Source: Dethiosulfovibrio salsuginis
GTDB lineage: Bacteria > Synergistota > Synergistia > Synergistales > Dethiosulfovibrionaceae
Length of the DNA stretch: 63,594 nucleotides
Assembly: GCF_900177735.1 (NCBI RefSeq)
Contig: NZ_FXBB01000015.1
Location: 1-63,594, forward strand
Reading direction: 5' to 3'
The notes beneath the pieces were generated by a model that was given only the letters and a program-made list of their open reading frames with translations, made no database searches and was not told the origin of the DNA. Positions 8,201 through 15,927 of the stretch are shown here, piece by piece (position 1 is the stretch's first letter; each line of letters begins with the position of its first letter). The translations under genes were made by a program, and so were the position numbers.

Positions 8201-9024
8201 ATTGTCTCTGATTGGCTATCGGTCGTTCCGTCCGTTTCAGCTGTTCCGCCTGTGCTGCTGTTCATAACTCCTCTCATGCCGAACATCCCAATGTTAACGG
8301 TGTCGGATGATCCCTTCATTTTTTGAACCGTTGCCTTGACGTTGGCATGGACATCCGATGAAAGGTCAAAGAGATTTTTTACCATTCCGTCCACCATAGG
8401 AACCCCTACCGGCTCAGCAATGCAGAGGAGAACGTAGTTCTCCCCACGCATTGCTTCGATAAAGCGATCTATCCCTTGTACATAGGGTCCCTTGCTATCC
8501 CGGAGAGATGGAATTCCTGTAAAGGCGGTTACCTCTCCGTGATCAAGCAACGGTACGACAACCTCGTTCTGAGTTTCCACTGCCGAAAGTGGCTTGAACT
8601 TAGCTCCAAGGAAGTTCCCGTGGATCGTCTGTCCAAGCATGCGAGCGTATTGGTCCGTTCCAAGGGTTCCGGCCCGGTCTCTCCTTTTGGCTAGGCCGTA
8701 ATAGAGTGAAGTTTTTTGCTTATCGCCATGGATGACGGAGATAACGTTGTGAGAATCGTCCTTCATGGATGCTAAGACATTCTGAAAGTGCATCAGGTGC
8801 AGTCCAAGATCGACTTCCCCCTCATGGCTGATTTCGTCCATTCGAATCATTCGGAGGTCTGTGCGGTAGTCAAAGTTGCTTTCCGCGACGTTTTCACACA
8901 GTTCAAGGCGATCAGGACGCAGAAAATCAAAGTATCGTCTTTCTAAAGCGAATAAAAGATGTTCGTCAAAAGCAGGAACAGTCTCCTGAATTTCTTTCTG
9001 CGAAAGAAGCAATTTATTCATCAC
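5284..9024 (-). CDS. HerA/FtsK-type ATPase with glycine-rich hydrophobic region, 1246 residues
   Basis: A very large P-loop ATPase. Walker A is GVTGSGKT at residues 653-660 and Walker B is HVLLIEESHR at 883-892. A QIPSKL segment near 935 and HRTL near 954 match the DUF87/HerA DNA- or protein-pumping family. Residues about 286-350 form a glycine/alanine-rich hydrophobic stretch (GGLLGGLVGSIVPGAG and following), as in glycine-zipper membrane segments, suggesting membrane insertion. Residues 1-240 and 1010-1246 match nothing I know. It lies between the second Hsp70-like gene and the nuclease gene in one tight operon, consistent with a motor that translocates the nuclease or its DNA target. Codon use is AT-rich like its neighbours. 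The start is GTG 9024 (ATG 9021 is possible). Confidence 0.75.
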   Translation of the reverse strand: MMNKLLLSQKEIQETVPAFDEHLLFALERRYFDFLRPDRLELCENVAESNFDYRTDLRMIRMDEISHEGEVDLGLHLMHFQNVLASMKDDSHNVISVIHGDKQKTSLYYGLAKRRDRAGTLGTDQYARMLGQTIHGNFLGAKFKPLSAVETQNEVVVPLLDHGEVTAFTGIPSLRDSKGPYVQGIDRFIEAMRGENYVLLCIAEPVGVPMVDGMVKNLFDLSSDVHANVKATVQKMKGSSDTVNIGMFGMRGVMNSSTGGTAETDGTTDSQSETIGTQEGSTRLGSGGALIAAGGAASMAVGGLLGGLVGSIVPGAGTIIGATLGAKIGGIFGSVAAPMAASAMGMPLASSVGRSIANTNTASQMHSFTRSIANTAGNTLGGGGFGGYAKGWNRSSSVSQEVLNRTAMHCEQLCESYIRRLQRGKNLGFWNVGIYLLTSDKYTQLRGQGLLRASLAGDETYWEPIRALPLQTDAVMAYLANFNNPQYNLLRYGIQKNELNDSIGWGVRIANMAKKIASGSVDRLISIIANTDDKTSTDILEKIRREPAQYSQEVLDKAWEEIESTNLGHPLGPVLGGIGTPLNTEELSIVMNLPRREVQGITLREAPAFGVNYAPLSENALRIGRVVHKRKPLDELPYQIPRSLLQKHAFVCGVTGSGKTNTCIRLLRDIELPFMVIEPAKTEYRQMLKKMPDLKIFTLGTESISPFRINPFEFVPGCELLTHIDSLKAVFSAAFPMYAAMPYMLEEAIIGIYQDKGWELATSSNRYLDNIESEHFYDYLPTLQDLLEKIDDVVNSKKYAIEQTMNYSAALKARISSLLTGSKGLMLNTRRSTPIDKLLNNKVVLELKYIGDDEEKCFLMGLLLSAIYEYREKRGGIGSSLKHVLLIEESHRLLKRVPDYVSPEVGNSRGKAVETFTNVISEIREFGQGIIVVDQIPSKLAEDVIKNTNVKIIHRTLAKDDRDYVGATMNLTDEQSRELCLLEPGQAVIHREGMDKAFLVQIDLEKEPGCQILDDNAISNDMQSFHRENSFVFMRYPGFEKIPGIATFYARQDFRKFHEELYLGIIGAFLLVLSGEAENLETIRASFRQQLQRRVRRSETVDVACHAIFYISALFSSLNSTYPGCYDKCISMNKEFVDYWFNNKGNLEKIRSDMKYLLMHDHLTAPFFGYYINKIDGETPKRLFASWEDSDQDYSTLDDFLEEGIKTLLFDSTISTKSKKALREDFLWTVLAGNPRRSIIMKKMAN

Positions 9025-9060
9025 GTTCTGCCGCCTCTCTAGGTGTTTTTTTATTTGATA

Positions 9061-11247
9061 TTAGTTTTTGAGCGGGAATCTCTCTATCTCCTGAATATCC
9101 TGGTTGTCCTTATCGCGCTTATACAGGAGAACCTCATCTTTTGTTACTACAGTTATTGTGGTGTTGAGTAAAGCGGATAGGTTCTCAATGGTATTGTCTT
9201 CCCCCAGTAGCCCTTGTTTTATCAATAGCACTACAGACCAAAAACCTCTATGCCAATCTAAGGGAGGAATTATAATGGGTGGATTTTTAGGGTCATATGA
9301 ATTGTTTTTGTAGACATTTTTAGGGCTAGTGTCTAAAAATACTATTTTCAACGAACCCGTTCTTGCTAAATCGATGATCTTTATTTCAGTGGTATCGTTC
9401 TGATCGCTACCCCCAAAAGGCGACCATCCTGATGTCTTGCTAGGGGAGAGGGTGACGTCGGTGCTCACCTCCGAATTTGCCAAACGTCTGATAAGAACAG
9501 AATCAGATCCTGCTATTTTCATAATATCCTGTGCATTTAACTGAGGGGAGACTATGTCCGAACTATCTTTCCAAAGTGGTACATAGGTAAACCCAATCTG
9601 CTTATCCCCAGAAGCAATCTCTGTCTTTGATGTTTCTAAATTTTCTTTAGATCCTATAACTATTTTGAAGTCATAGGAATCATTTTTTTCGGTTGCAACT
9701 GTTTTATTTAGTTGCCATGACTCTACGGAGATGATGTCTAACTGCTCCTTGGCAAACAAGATTCCTTGAAGGAAATCGCTGTTGTCTGATTCTTCCTCCA
9801 AAGCACATATAATTTTGGTGTTTTTTGGATTCGATATCTGAGGTAGTAGTCCTTCCTTTTGAGCTTTTGCCGATGTTTCTGTTGAATCATCGGATGATAT
9901 GTTCCTATCTATCTGTGTAGTTTCATTATTCTGCGCTATAAATTCGTTTTGGGATTGTCGTGTTCCCAATATATTAAACCGGTCCGATAAAAACCATCCC
10001 ACGATAACTAAAGTCGCAACAATAAAAGCTGTTTTAAAAATCCCTCTACTCGAAGATGGTCTATCCGATGGTGATGGTCTGTGAGCCTTCTTCTCGGAAA
10101 AAATTTCTTTTTTCTGTTCTTTAGGTTCCGTCACGAGATGTTGTTGGGCCATTTCCTTTGTTATTGAATGTAACGCTAGTCCCTTGACCATAGTCTCTTG
10201 AGGATTTTCGCTCCATAGAATTTTTGCTTGGGAGAAAATAGACTCTATTTTTTCACGGACGCACCAAAGCTGTGCCGCTCCTCCGGCAAATAATATAGTC
10301 CCAATATCCTCTGGCTGTAGAAATGCTTTGCTTAATGCTTCCCAAACGGGCTCCATGATTTGGGGCATGATGTCCTCGAATAAGGCGTCAATTTCTGAAC
10401 GAGAAAGAGAAATCAGGACGTTTTGATCCTCAATCCCGAAATTTTCTTCTATCTCAGGAGTTCCATTGGTGACGGCTACCGATAGACGTTCTTTCAGCCT
10501 TGTGGAAAAAGCAGCAGTTTCCTCTTCGGAGGGAAGGTTCCCCTTAAAATCACCCTTGCTCAAAAAATCATTCAACTTTTTGTCGACCAATAAATTTATC
10601 TGTTCATCAAGCTTATTCCCACCACAAGAAGGATTTCCTGTGGCTGCAAGTTGCTTCGGATTCCCCTCTGCATCTAATTCCGCCACTGCGATGTTCATCG
10701 ATGCACTCCCTAGGTCGTAGATAAGGATCTTCCCCTGCCCTAGGGATGTTTCACTGTTGAGCTTTTTTAGATAAGCTACTAACGCGCTTGATTCGTCGAT
10801 AATTCTTACATTGGGAAAGCCTGCTTGCTCAACAGCCTTTATATAAGTGTTTTTTTGGATTTCATTCCAACCAAAAGGATATCCTATGGTGGTGACAGAT
10901 TCGGCAATAACTGACGACTCCGACATAGTGCGTCCATTCAAACAAGCTTTCTCCAGATCGACTCTAATCTCACCGAGAAAAGCCACGATGATTGCATCGG
11001 CAGAAAGGGCTCCGTTGCTCGCTTTTACAAGATCTTTTCCACCTAAAAAAGACTTCAATCCTCCTTTGGCGCAAGGGAAAGATACTTTCCCTTGCTGGAG
11101 ATTTTTCTGTTGAGAGTTTTTTTCACAGGCGTATATCTTAAGGTATTCAATCTCCTCATCGGTGTTTTGACTCAACGATTGAGGTGAGCATGTATAATAA
11201 GCCGCCAGTTTTTTGGAGCCGATGTCTATCGCAAAAAAATGATTCAT
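9061..11247 (-). CDS. Membrane-anchored Hsp70-like protein with degenerate ATPase motifs
   Basis: The product has 728 residues. Residues 1-365 follow the Hsp70/actin-fold layout, but the nucleotide motifs are eroded: phosphate-1 is DIGSKKLA (residues 8-15) instead of DFGTT, phosphate-2 is YDLGSASMN (177-185) instead of DFGGGT, and the adenosine motif is FAGGAAQ (320-326). A charged linker is followed by one membrane segment (404-421) and about 300 residues probably outside the cytoplasm. Part of that region (KIICALEEESDNSDFLQGI ...) resembles a periplasmic-binding fold. There is no canonical Hsp70 substrate-binding domain. The layout is paralogous to the upstream gene at 11275-13509, so a working/non-working pair seems likely. 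It starts 27 bases after that gene. Confidence 0.7.
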   Translation of the reverse strand: MNHFFAIDIGSKKLAAYYTCSPQSLSQNTDEEIEYLKIYACEKNSQQKNLQQGKVSFPCAKGGLKSFLGGKDLVKASNGALSADAIIVAFLGEIRVDLEKACLNGRTMSESSVIAESVTTIGYPFGWNEIQKNTYIKAVEQAGFPNVRIIDESSALVAYLKKLNSETSLGQGKILIYDLGSASMNIAVAELDAEGNPKQLAATGNPSCGGNKLDEQINLLVDKKLNDFLSKGDFKGNLPSEEETAAFSTRLKERLSVAVTNGTPEIEENFGIEDQNVLISLSRSEIDALFEDIMPQIMEPVWEALSKAFLQPEDIGTILFAGGAAQLWCVREKIESIFSQAKILWSENPQETMVKGLALHSITKEMAQQHLVTEPKEQKKEIFSEKKAHRPSPSDRPSSSRGIFKTAFIVATLVIVGWFLSDRFNILGTRQSQNEFIAQNNETTQIDRNISSDDSTETSAKAQKEGLLPQISNPKNTKIICALEEESDNSDFLQGILFAKEQLDIISVESWQLNKTVATEKNDSYDFKIVIGSKENLETSKTEIASGDKQIGFTYVPLWKDSSDIVSPQLNAQDIMKIAGSDSVLIRRLANSEVSTDVTLSPSKTSGWSPFGGSDQNDTTEIKIIDLARTGSLKIVFLDTSPKNVYKNNSYDPKNPPIIIPPLDWHRGFWSVVLLIKQGLLGEDNTIENLSALLNTTITVVTKDEVLLYKRDKDNQDIQEIERFPLKN

Positions 11248-11274
11248 CTAGCTCTCCCCCTTTATTTTTTGAAT

Positions 11275-13509
11275 CTATTTAGTATTTTCTATTGTTACAT
11301 CCAAGTGAACTTCGCACCCAGACCCCACATTTAACCAGCCGCTATAATTTGAGTTGGGTATTCCCGTATAGTCTAATAATTCTCCGGAGTCAGTATCGAT
11401 GTCTATCATGAAAATGAATAGTCTAGAGTTAGATTTTGTATACCAAGTAAAGCTTTCATTGACGGTTCTCTGGGGTGTATCTGTATATGATCGCTGGTCT
11501 CTAGGAAATACTTTGATAGGGAGAAAATCGCCATTTTCGTATATGGCTATCACAAGTTTAACGTCAGGATCCCCTTCCGTAAGTCTTTCTCCCCAAGGAC
11601 TATAATTAGTTTCTTTTTTTGCAACCTCACTATTTATGCGATATTTATTTATTTTTATTGAATATTTATCAATATAATACTCTAAACTAGCCCCCATGGC
11701 TGACGCTGCCTTGCTAACATTAAATAAAAAACAATAAACATCAGAATTAATTCTAAGTGAATCTATGGAATAGAGTTCATCTATTAAATGCTTTTGATAA
11801 ACTGCATCGGCAGCTTTTGAAGTTGTTAATGGAAAAGATTGGACATCGTAAGGATGCTTGTTATAACGTTTATAGTAATCGATAGCTGTCTGTGCATAGG
11901 CAGAAAGGGCTTGTTTTGCCTCCCATAGCTCAGGGATACTGCCTTTAACATCTAGCGTGGATAGCTCCTTTTGTATGGCTGTTATTAGGGATATATTTTT
12001 ATCCTCTTGGGCTTTTTCTAGTTTTTCAGCTACATACATTATTTCAAGTAATGTTTTTTCGTTGATTTGTTCTTGAGATTTTCTTGAAGTAGGTAGGTTA
12101 GTAGTTTTGCTGGAAATCGATTCTGCTGTTCCGCCCGTGTCTTTTAAACTATTATTAGTTTGATTTCCTGACACAGAAAACAGAGCGAATATTGCTACTA
12201 TAAAGAAGCTGATAACGCATATTTTAAAGATATTTATCTTTTTGCCTGTTTTTTTGCTCGTATATGGATCTGGTAACATAGGATAGGTTTCATCCGATGA
12301 GGAAGAGTTGCTTTTATTCCCGTAAGGTGTCTTTATTACAGCTTGGTCTGAGCTTTCAGATGTCGCTCTTATTTGCTCTTTACCACATACCAAGACCTTT
12401 GAGTAAAGAGCTAAGCCCTTCGATACAGCTTCTTGTGGATTTGCGCTTCGAAGAATCTGGGCGTTGGGGAACATCTCCTTCAACTTTTCTCGGGCAAAGT
12501 AAAATCTTCCAGATCCGCCGGTCAATATGACTATGTCTATATCGGATGCGTCTAGCGAAGCTCCGCTCAGGGCATCCCATAATGGCTCTGAAAATCTAGT
12601 TATCAAATCAGCGTTCATCGTTTCAAAGGATGTGACGTCCATAGAAAACGTATCTCTGTCACCTTTACACTGTAAAATAGGGATAGTTTCGCTTGCTGAG
12701 TTACCTTTACCCTCGACAGCGATAGAAAGTTTTTCCTTCAATCTGCGTGAATGACGGCGTACCCAGGCCTTATCTCTGTTCGACATTTTTGTTTTATAGG
12801 TCTCTTGAAGTAGCTTTTCCTCCCAGGCTGAGGCGATTATCTCATCAAAGTTGCGTCCCCCAAGATCGGCTATTCCAGACGTGGCGATAACTCTTGGTTC
12901 CTCTGCGCCGGTCGTAGATATGATCGCCACATCGGAGGTTCCTCCTCCAAAGTCATATACTAAAACTTTCTGGACCTTATCCAGAGAAAGGTCTCCGAGG
13001 TAATAATGGTAATACAGTGCTCCTATTGGCTCTTCACATCCCTCAACGTTTGGAAAGCCGGCTTCCTCTGCCATCGAAATGGTAGCCTTTCGTTGAGCCT
13101 CACTCCAGCCGGAAGGGTGGCCGATAACGGTCTTTATCCCCTCTTTTGCGTCAATTTCCTTTAGAGGTGAGTTGCCGAAAAGCCCTCGTTCAATCTTTTC
13201 CCTCAGGTTGCGGAGAAAAATGATTCCTATATCACGAGCTGTCCCTGGTCCTTCTGGAAGCTGCAATATGTCCTTTGACGCTACCTTTAACTTAAATTCG
13301 TAAAACGTCCTTTCTGGTGCATCCCCTATCTCTTCCCAAGCTCTTAACCCGATGATCTCGATCTCATTTCCATCGGTTAGGCGCACCACACTTTCCGTTG
13401 TCCTTTGATTATCGATCTCGATGAGTTCTGGTTCAAAGGTTGCACTGATTCTAGTGCATGATATTGCGGTTGTGGTCGTTCCGAAATCTATTCCAATTAA
13501 ATATTTCAC
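11275..13509 (-). CDS. Membrane-anchored Hsp70-like ATPase
   Basis: The product has 744 residues and is the first gene of the island operon. The N-terminal 375 residues are an Hsp70-type nucleotide-binding domain with intact motifs: IGIDFGTTTTA (phosphate-1, residues 5-15), VYDFGGGTSD (184-193) and LTGGSGR (329-335). In place of the usual substrate-binding domain there is a polar linker, one membrane helix (426-447) and about 295 residues of predicted extracytoplasmic, beta-rich sequence. Such DnaK-like membrane proteins couple cytoplasmic ATP use to an external domain; their clients are unknown. The GTG start at 13509 is preceded by a G-rich ribosome site. Base composition is clearly more AT-rich than the flanks. 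Confidence 0.8.
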   Translation of the reverse strand: MKYLIGIDFGTTTTAISCTRISATFEPELIEIDNQRTTESVVRLTDGNEIEIIGLRAWEEIGDAPERTFYEFKLKVASKDILQLPEGPGTARDIGIIFLRNLREKIERGLFGNSPLKEIDAKEGIKTVIGHPSGWSEAQRKATISMAEEAGFPNVEGCEEPIGALYYHYYLGDLSLDKVQKVLVYDFGGGTSDVAIISTTGAEEPRVIATSGIADLGGRNFDEIIASAWEEKLLQETYKTKMSNRDKAWVRRHSRRLKEKLSIAVEGKGNSASETIPILQCKGDRDTFSMDVTSFETMNADLITRFSEPLWDALSGASLDASDIDIVILTGGSGRFYFAREKLKEMFPNAQILRSANPQEAVSKGLALYSKVLVCGKEQIRATSESSDQAVIKTPYGNKSNSSSSDETYPMLPDPYTSKKTGKKINIFKICVISFFIVAIFALFSVSGNQTNNSLKDTGGTAESISSKTTNLPTSRKSQEQINEKTLLEIMYVAEKLEKAQEDKNISLITAIQKELSTLDVKGSIPELWEAKQALSAYAQTAIDYYKRYNKHPYDVQSFPLTTSKAADAVYQKHLIDELYSIDSLRINSDVYCFLFNVSKAASAMGASLEYYIDKYSIKINKYRINSEVAKKETNYSPWGERLTEGDPDVKLVIAIYENGDFLPIKVFPRDQRSYTDTPQRTVNESFTWYTKSNSRLFIFMIDIDTDSGELLDYTGIPNSNYSGWLNVGSGCEVHLDVTIENTK

Positions 13510-13657
13510 TTAAAGCACCCCCCTATAAAAGTAATGTGGTTTGTTTTTTTGCGGTCATCGTTAATGTTGTTTATTTCATGTGCATTGTTTCCCAAGAGTT
13601 TATGGCAAATCTCTTTGTCTTGATAATGCTAGCACATATTAGGCTATCGTTGTAGTT

Positions 13658-13972
13658 CTAAAATAAATGTCCTGGCTTTTTATGATTATATGCGGAACAG
13701 AATAGTAACTCCGGGGGCATGTCAGCCACTATAAACTGGACAAATCCCCCTTCGGGATGGCTTATGGTCTCTATAGGTGTTGGGGTGGGTATGTCGTATC
13801 CGTCTTTCTCCCTGAAGTATAGACATTCCTCCAGGACCGCCTGAGCCTCGAGTATCACTTCCTCAACGGTGTCGCCGCAGGTAAAGCAGTTTTCCAGATC
13901 GGGAAAACGAGCGGTCCAACCGTCGTCGTCGGGACATATAATTGCGGGGTATCTGTAGTGTTTAGGTGGCAT
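13658..13972 (-). CDS. HicB-like antitoxin-fold protein, solitary
   Basis: The product has 104 residues with the HicB N-terminal degraded-RNase-H fold: YPAIICPDDDGWTARFPDLENCFTCGDTVEEVILEAQAVLEECL. A typical HicB pairs with a ~60-residue HicA mRNA interferase, but neither flank has room for or shows a HicA gene. There is also no clear C-terminal DNA-binding domain. GGAAGGAG precedes the ATG at 13972. A minus-strand TTGACA (14067-14062) with AAGAAT 17 bases on could be its promoter. It lies just outside the AT-rich operon and may be an independent orphan. Confidence 0.75.
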   Translation of the reverse strand: MPPKHYRYPAIICPDDDGWTARFPDLENCFTCGDTVEEVILEAQAVLEECLYFREKDGYDIPTPTPIETISHPEGGFVQFIVADMPPELLFCSAYNHKKPGHLF

Positions 13973-14100
13973 ATTTCCAGCTCCTTCCGTGGTAATTTCA
14001 GAATCTAACCTAAAGGTCCAGCTGTCATTTTATCTGCCATTCTTCGCTATTTCCATGAGCCTGTCAACGTGCAAGAAAGTCTATCGATAATCCATATCAA

Positions 14101-14136
14101 AAAGCCCCCGGCAGTCACACCGCTGAGGGCTTTTTT
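14101..14136. terminator. Hairpin with flanking A and T tracts
   Basis: AAAGCCC at 14101 pairs with GGGCTTT at 14128-14134, with a further inner CGGCAG...CCGCTG stem. It is followed by T6 on the plus strand and preceded by A runs, so it can act in both directions between the HicB-like gene and the ABC-2 operon. Confidence 0.65.
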
Positions 14137-14185
14137 GTTGTAAACTTATCCGAGGCTAACAGAGCTATCGAGAGGAGGTTTTTAT

Positions 14186-15121
14186 ATGGGAGAGGCGATA
14201 ATAGATGTCTCCGGCCTGGGGAAGTCCTTCGGGGCGGTGCAGGCTGTGAAGGACCTGTCTTTTCAGGTGTTTAAAGGGGAGATCTTCGGCTTTTTAGGCC
14301 CCAACGGGGCGGGGAAGACCACAACGATCAACATGCTGACAGGCCTGGCAAGGCCCGATACTGGGACCATAACCATAGGGTCGACGGACTGCACCTCCGA
14401 CAGGACGTTGGTCCAGCACCTCATGGGTATAGTTCCCGACGAGAGCTCCCTGTACCCCGAGCTTACGGGTTTTGAGAACCTGTGTTTCTGCGGTGCCCTC
14501 TACGGCATGAGGAAGAGTGACAGGGAAAAAAAGGCCAAGGAGCTGTTGGAGAAGGTTGGCCTTTCAGAAGCAGGAAAGCGTCGTTTCGGCGGCTATTCAA
14601 AGGGGATGGCCAGGAGGCTGTCCATCGCTGCGGGGGTTATCCACGAGCCGCCTATACTGTTTTTAGACGAACCCACCACCGGCATAGACGTTATGAGCGC
14701 CAGGACTGTTCGGTCTATGCTCAAGGAGCTCAACGACCGTGGAACCACGGTTTTCATAACGACCCACTACATGGAGGACGCCCAGAGGCTCTGCGACAGG
14801 GTAGCCTTCATAAACTCGGGCAAGGTGGTCCGCTTCGGCACTATGGAGGAGCTTCTGTCCGAGGACAGTGAGCAGGTGTTTTTTTCCCTGTTCCCCTACG
14901 ACGGTGAGGGGCCTGTTGAGTCCATGTCACGGCTTTTCCCCGATATTTCCTTCAAAGATCAGGGAGAGGGCCTGTCTGCCTGGTCGTCGTCGCCTATCCC
15001 TGTCGGATCGGTGGTCTGTGCTCTGGAGCGAGAGGGATGGTCGGTGGCGGAGGCTAAAAAGGTTCCCCTCACGCTGGAGGACGTGTTTATGGCGATAACC
15101 GAAGGGGGGAAACCGCTGTGA
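14186..15121 (+). CDS. ABC-2-type transporter, ATP-binding subunit
   Basis: A 311-residue ABC ATPase with Walker A GPNGAGKTTT (near residue 39), signature SKGMARRLSIA (near 138), Walker B ILFLDEPTTGID (near 157) and the switch His in FITTHYMEDA. The pattern is that of DrrA/NatA-like exporter ATPases. A C-terminal region of about 90 residues (VEEL/EGWSVAEAKKVPLTLEDVFMAIT) is also typical. GGAGG precedes the ATG. Its stop overlaps the permease start (GTGA at 15118-15121), implying translational coupling. The exported substrate is unknown. Confidence 0.9.
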   Translation: MGEAIIDVSGLGKSFGAVQAVKDLSFQVFKGEIFGFLGPNGAGKTTTINMLTGLARPDTGTITIGSTDCTSDRTLVQHLMGIVPDESSLYPELTGFENLCFCGALYGMRKSDREKKAKELLEKVGLSEAGKRRFGGYSKGMARRLSIAAGVIHEPPILFLDEPTTGIDVMSARTVRSMLKELNDRGTTVFITTHYMEDAQRLCDRVAFINSGKVVRFGTMEELLSEDSEQVFFSLFPYDGEGPVESMSRLFPDISFKDQGEGLSAWSSSPIPVGSVVCALEREGWSVAEAKKVPLTLEDVFMAITEGGKPL

Positions 15122-15873
15122 GAGACTTTACGCTGCCCTCTTGGTGGATACCTTTTTGGAATATCCTTCTAAAGGATATAAAAGCCTACTATCTCAAGCC
15201 CCCTAACATCAGCTGGGGGATAGTGTTCCCTCTGGTCTGGACGGGGATGTTTCTCATTCGGTCCGGTGGGTCCATCGAGGACGTTCAGGGGCTTATGCCG
15301 GGGATAATATCCCTCTCCATACTTTTTGGCACCACCTCGGTACTGGCGGTGACGGTGACCTTCGAGAGGAAAGGGCGATCTTTCGACCGGCTCCTTCTTG
15401 CCCCTCTGTCTTTAGAGGCCCTCATGGCGGCGAAGACCTCCGGGGCCATCGTCTTTGGGGTCCTAAACGGCATGATTCCGTTTCTGATGGGAACTTTTAT
15501 CTACGATCTGTCCCAGGTCTCTGCCCTGTATATCGGGTTTGTCGGCCTGTTGATGTCGGCGGTCTGCACTTTTTTGGGGCTGTTTATCGCGGTGTCGGTG
15601 AAGGAGGTTTTCGAGGCCCAGACTTTGTCGAACTTCTTCCGCTTCCCCATGCTGTTTCTCTGTGGGCTGTTCTTTCCCATCGAGGTTCTGCCGGTGTTTT
15701 TAAGGCCTCTGTCCTATCTCCTGCCTCTGACCTACGGTGCGGACCTGCTTCGCTGGATCCTGAAGGGACAGGGGACCATCAGCCCTATGGTGGACTCTGT
15801 AGCCCTGGTGGCTTTTGCCGGAATTCTCTTCGTCTTGAGCCTGCGATCTATACGCAAAAGATGGATATTATGA
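15118..15873 (+). CDS. ABC-2-type transporter, permease subunit
   Basis: A 251-residue membrane protein of the ABC-2 family with about six hydrophobic segments. The FERKGRSFDRLLLAPLS segment is the conserved cytoplasmic loop of these permeases, and a late LPLTYGADLLRW motif is also typical. The start is GTG overlapping the ATPase stop by 4 bases. With 14186-15121 it forms a complete one-ATPase, one-permease exporter. There is no dedicated promoter. Confidence 0.88.
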   Translation: MRDFTLPSWWIPFWNILLKDIKAYYLKPPNISWGIVFPLVWTGMFLIRSGGSIEDVQGLMPGIISLSILFGTTSVLAVTVTFERKGRSFDRLLLAPLSLEALMAAKTSGAIVFGVLNGMIPFLMGTFIYDLSQVSALYIGFVGLLMSAVCTFLGLFIAVSVKEVFEAQTLSNFFRFPMLFLCGLFFPIEVLPVFLRPLSYLLPLTYGADLLRWILKGQGTISPMVDSVALVAFAGILFVLSLRSIRKRWIL

Positions 15874-15927
15874 TACTATCGATCTGAAGCGTTCCATATA
15901 ATTTCTTTACTAGGAGGATACCTGGAT

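Noticed and set aside
13658-13972. HicAB toxin-antitoxin pair
   Set aside because: No HicA-like ORF of about 60 codons is present on either side, so only a solitary HicB-like gene is reported.
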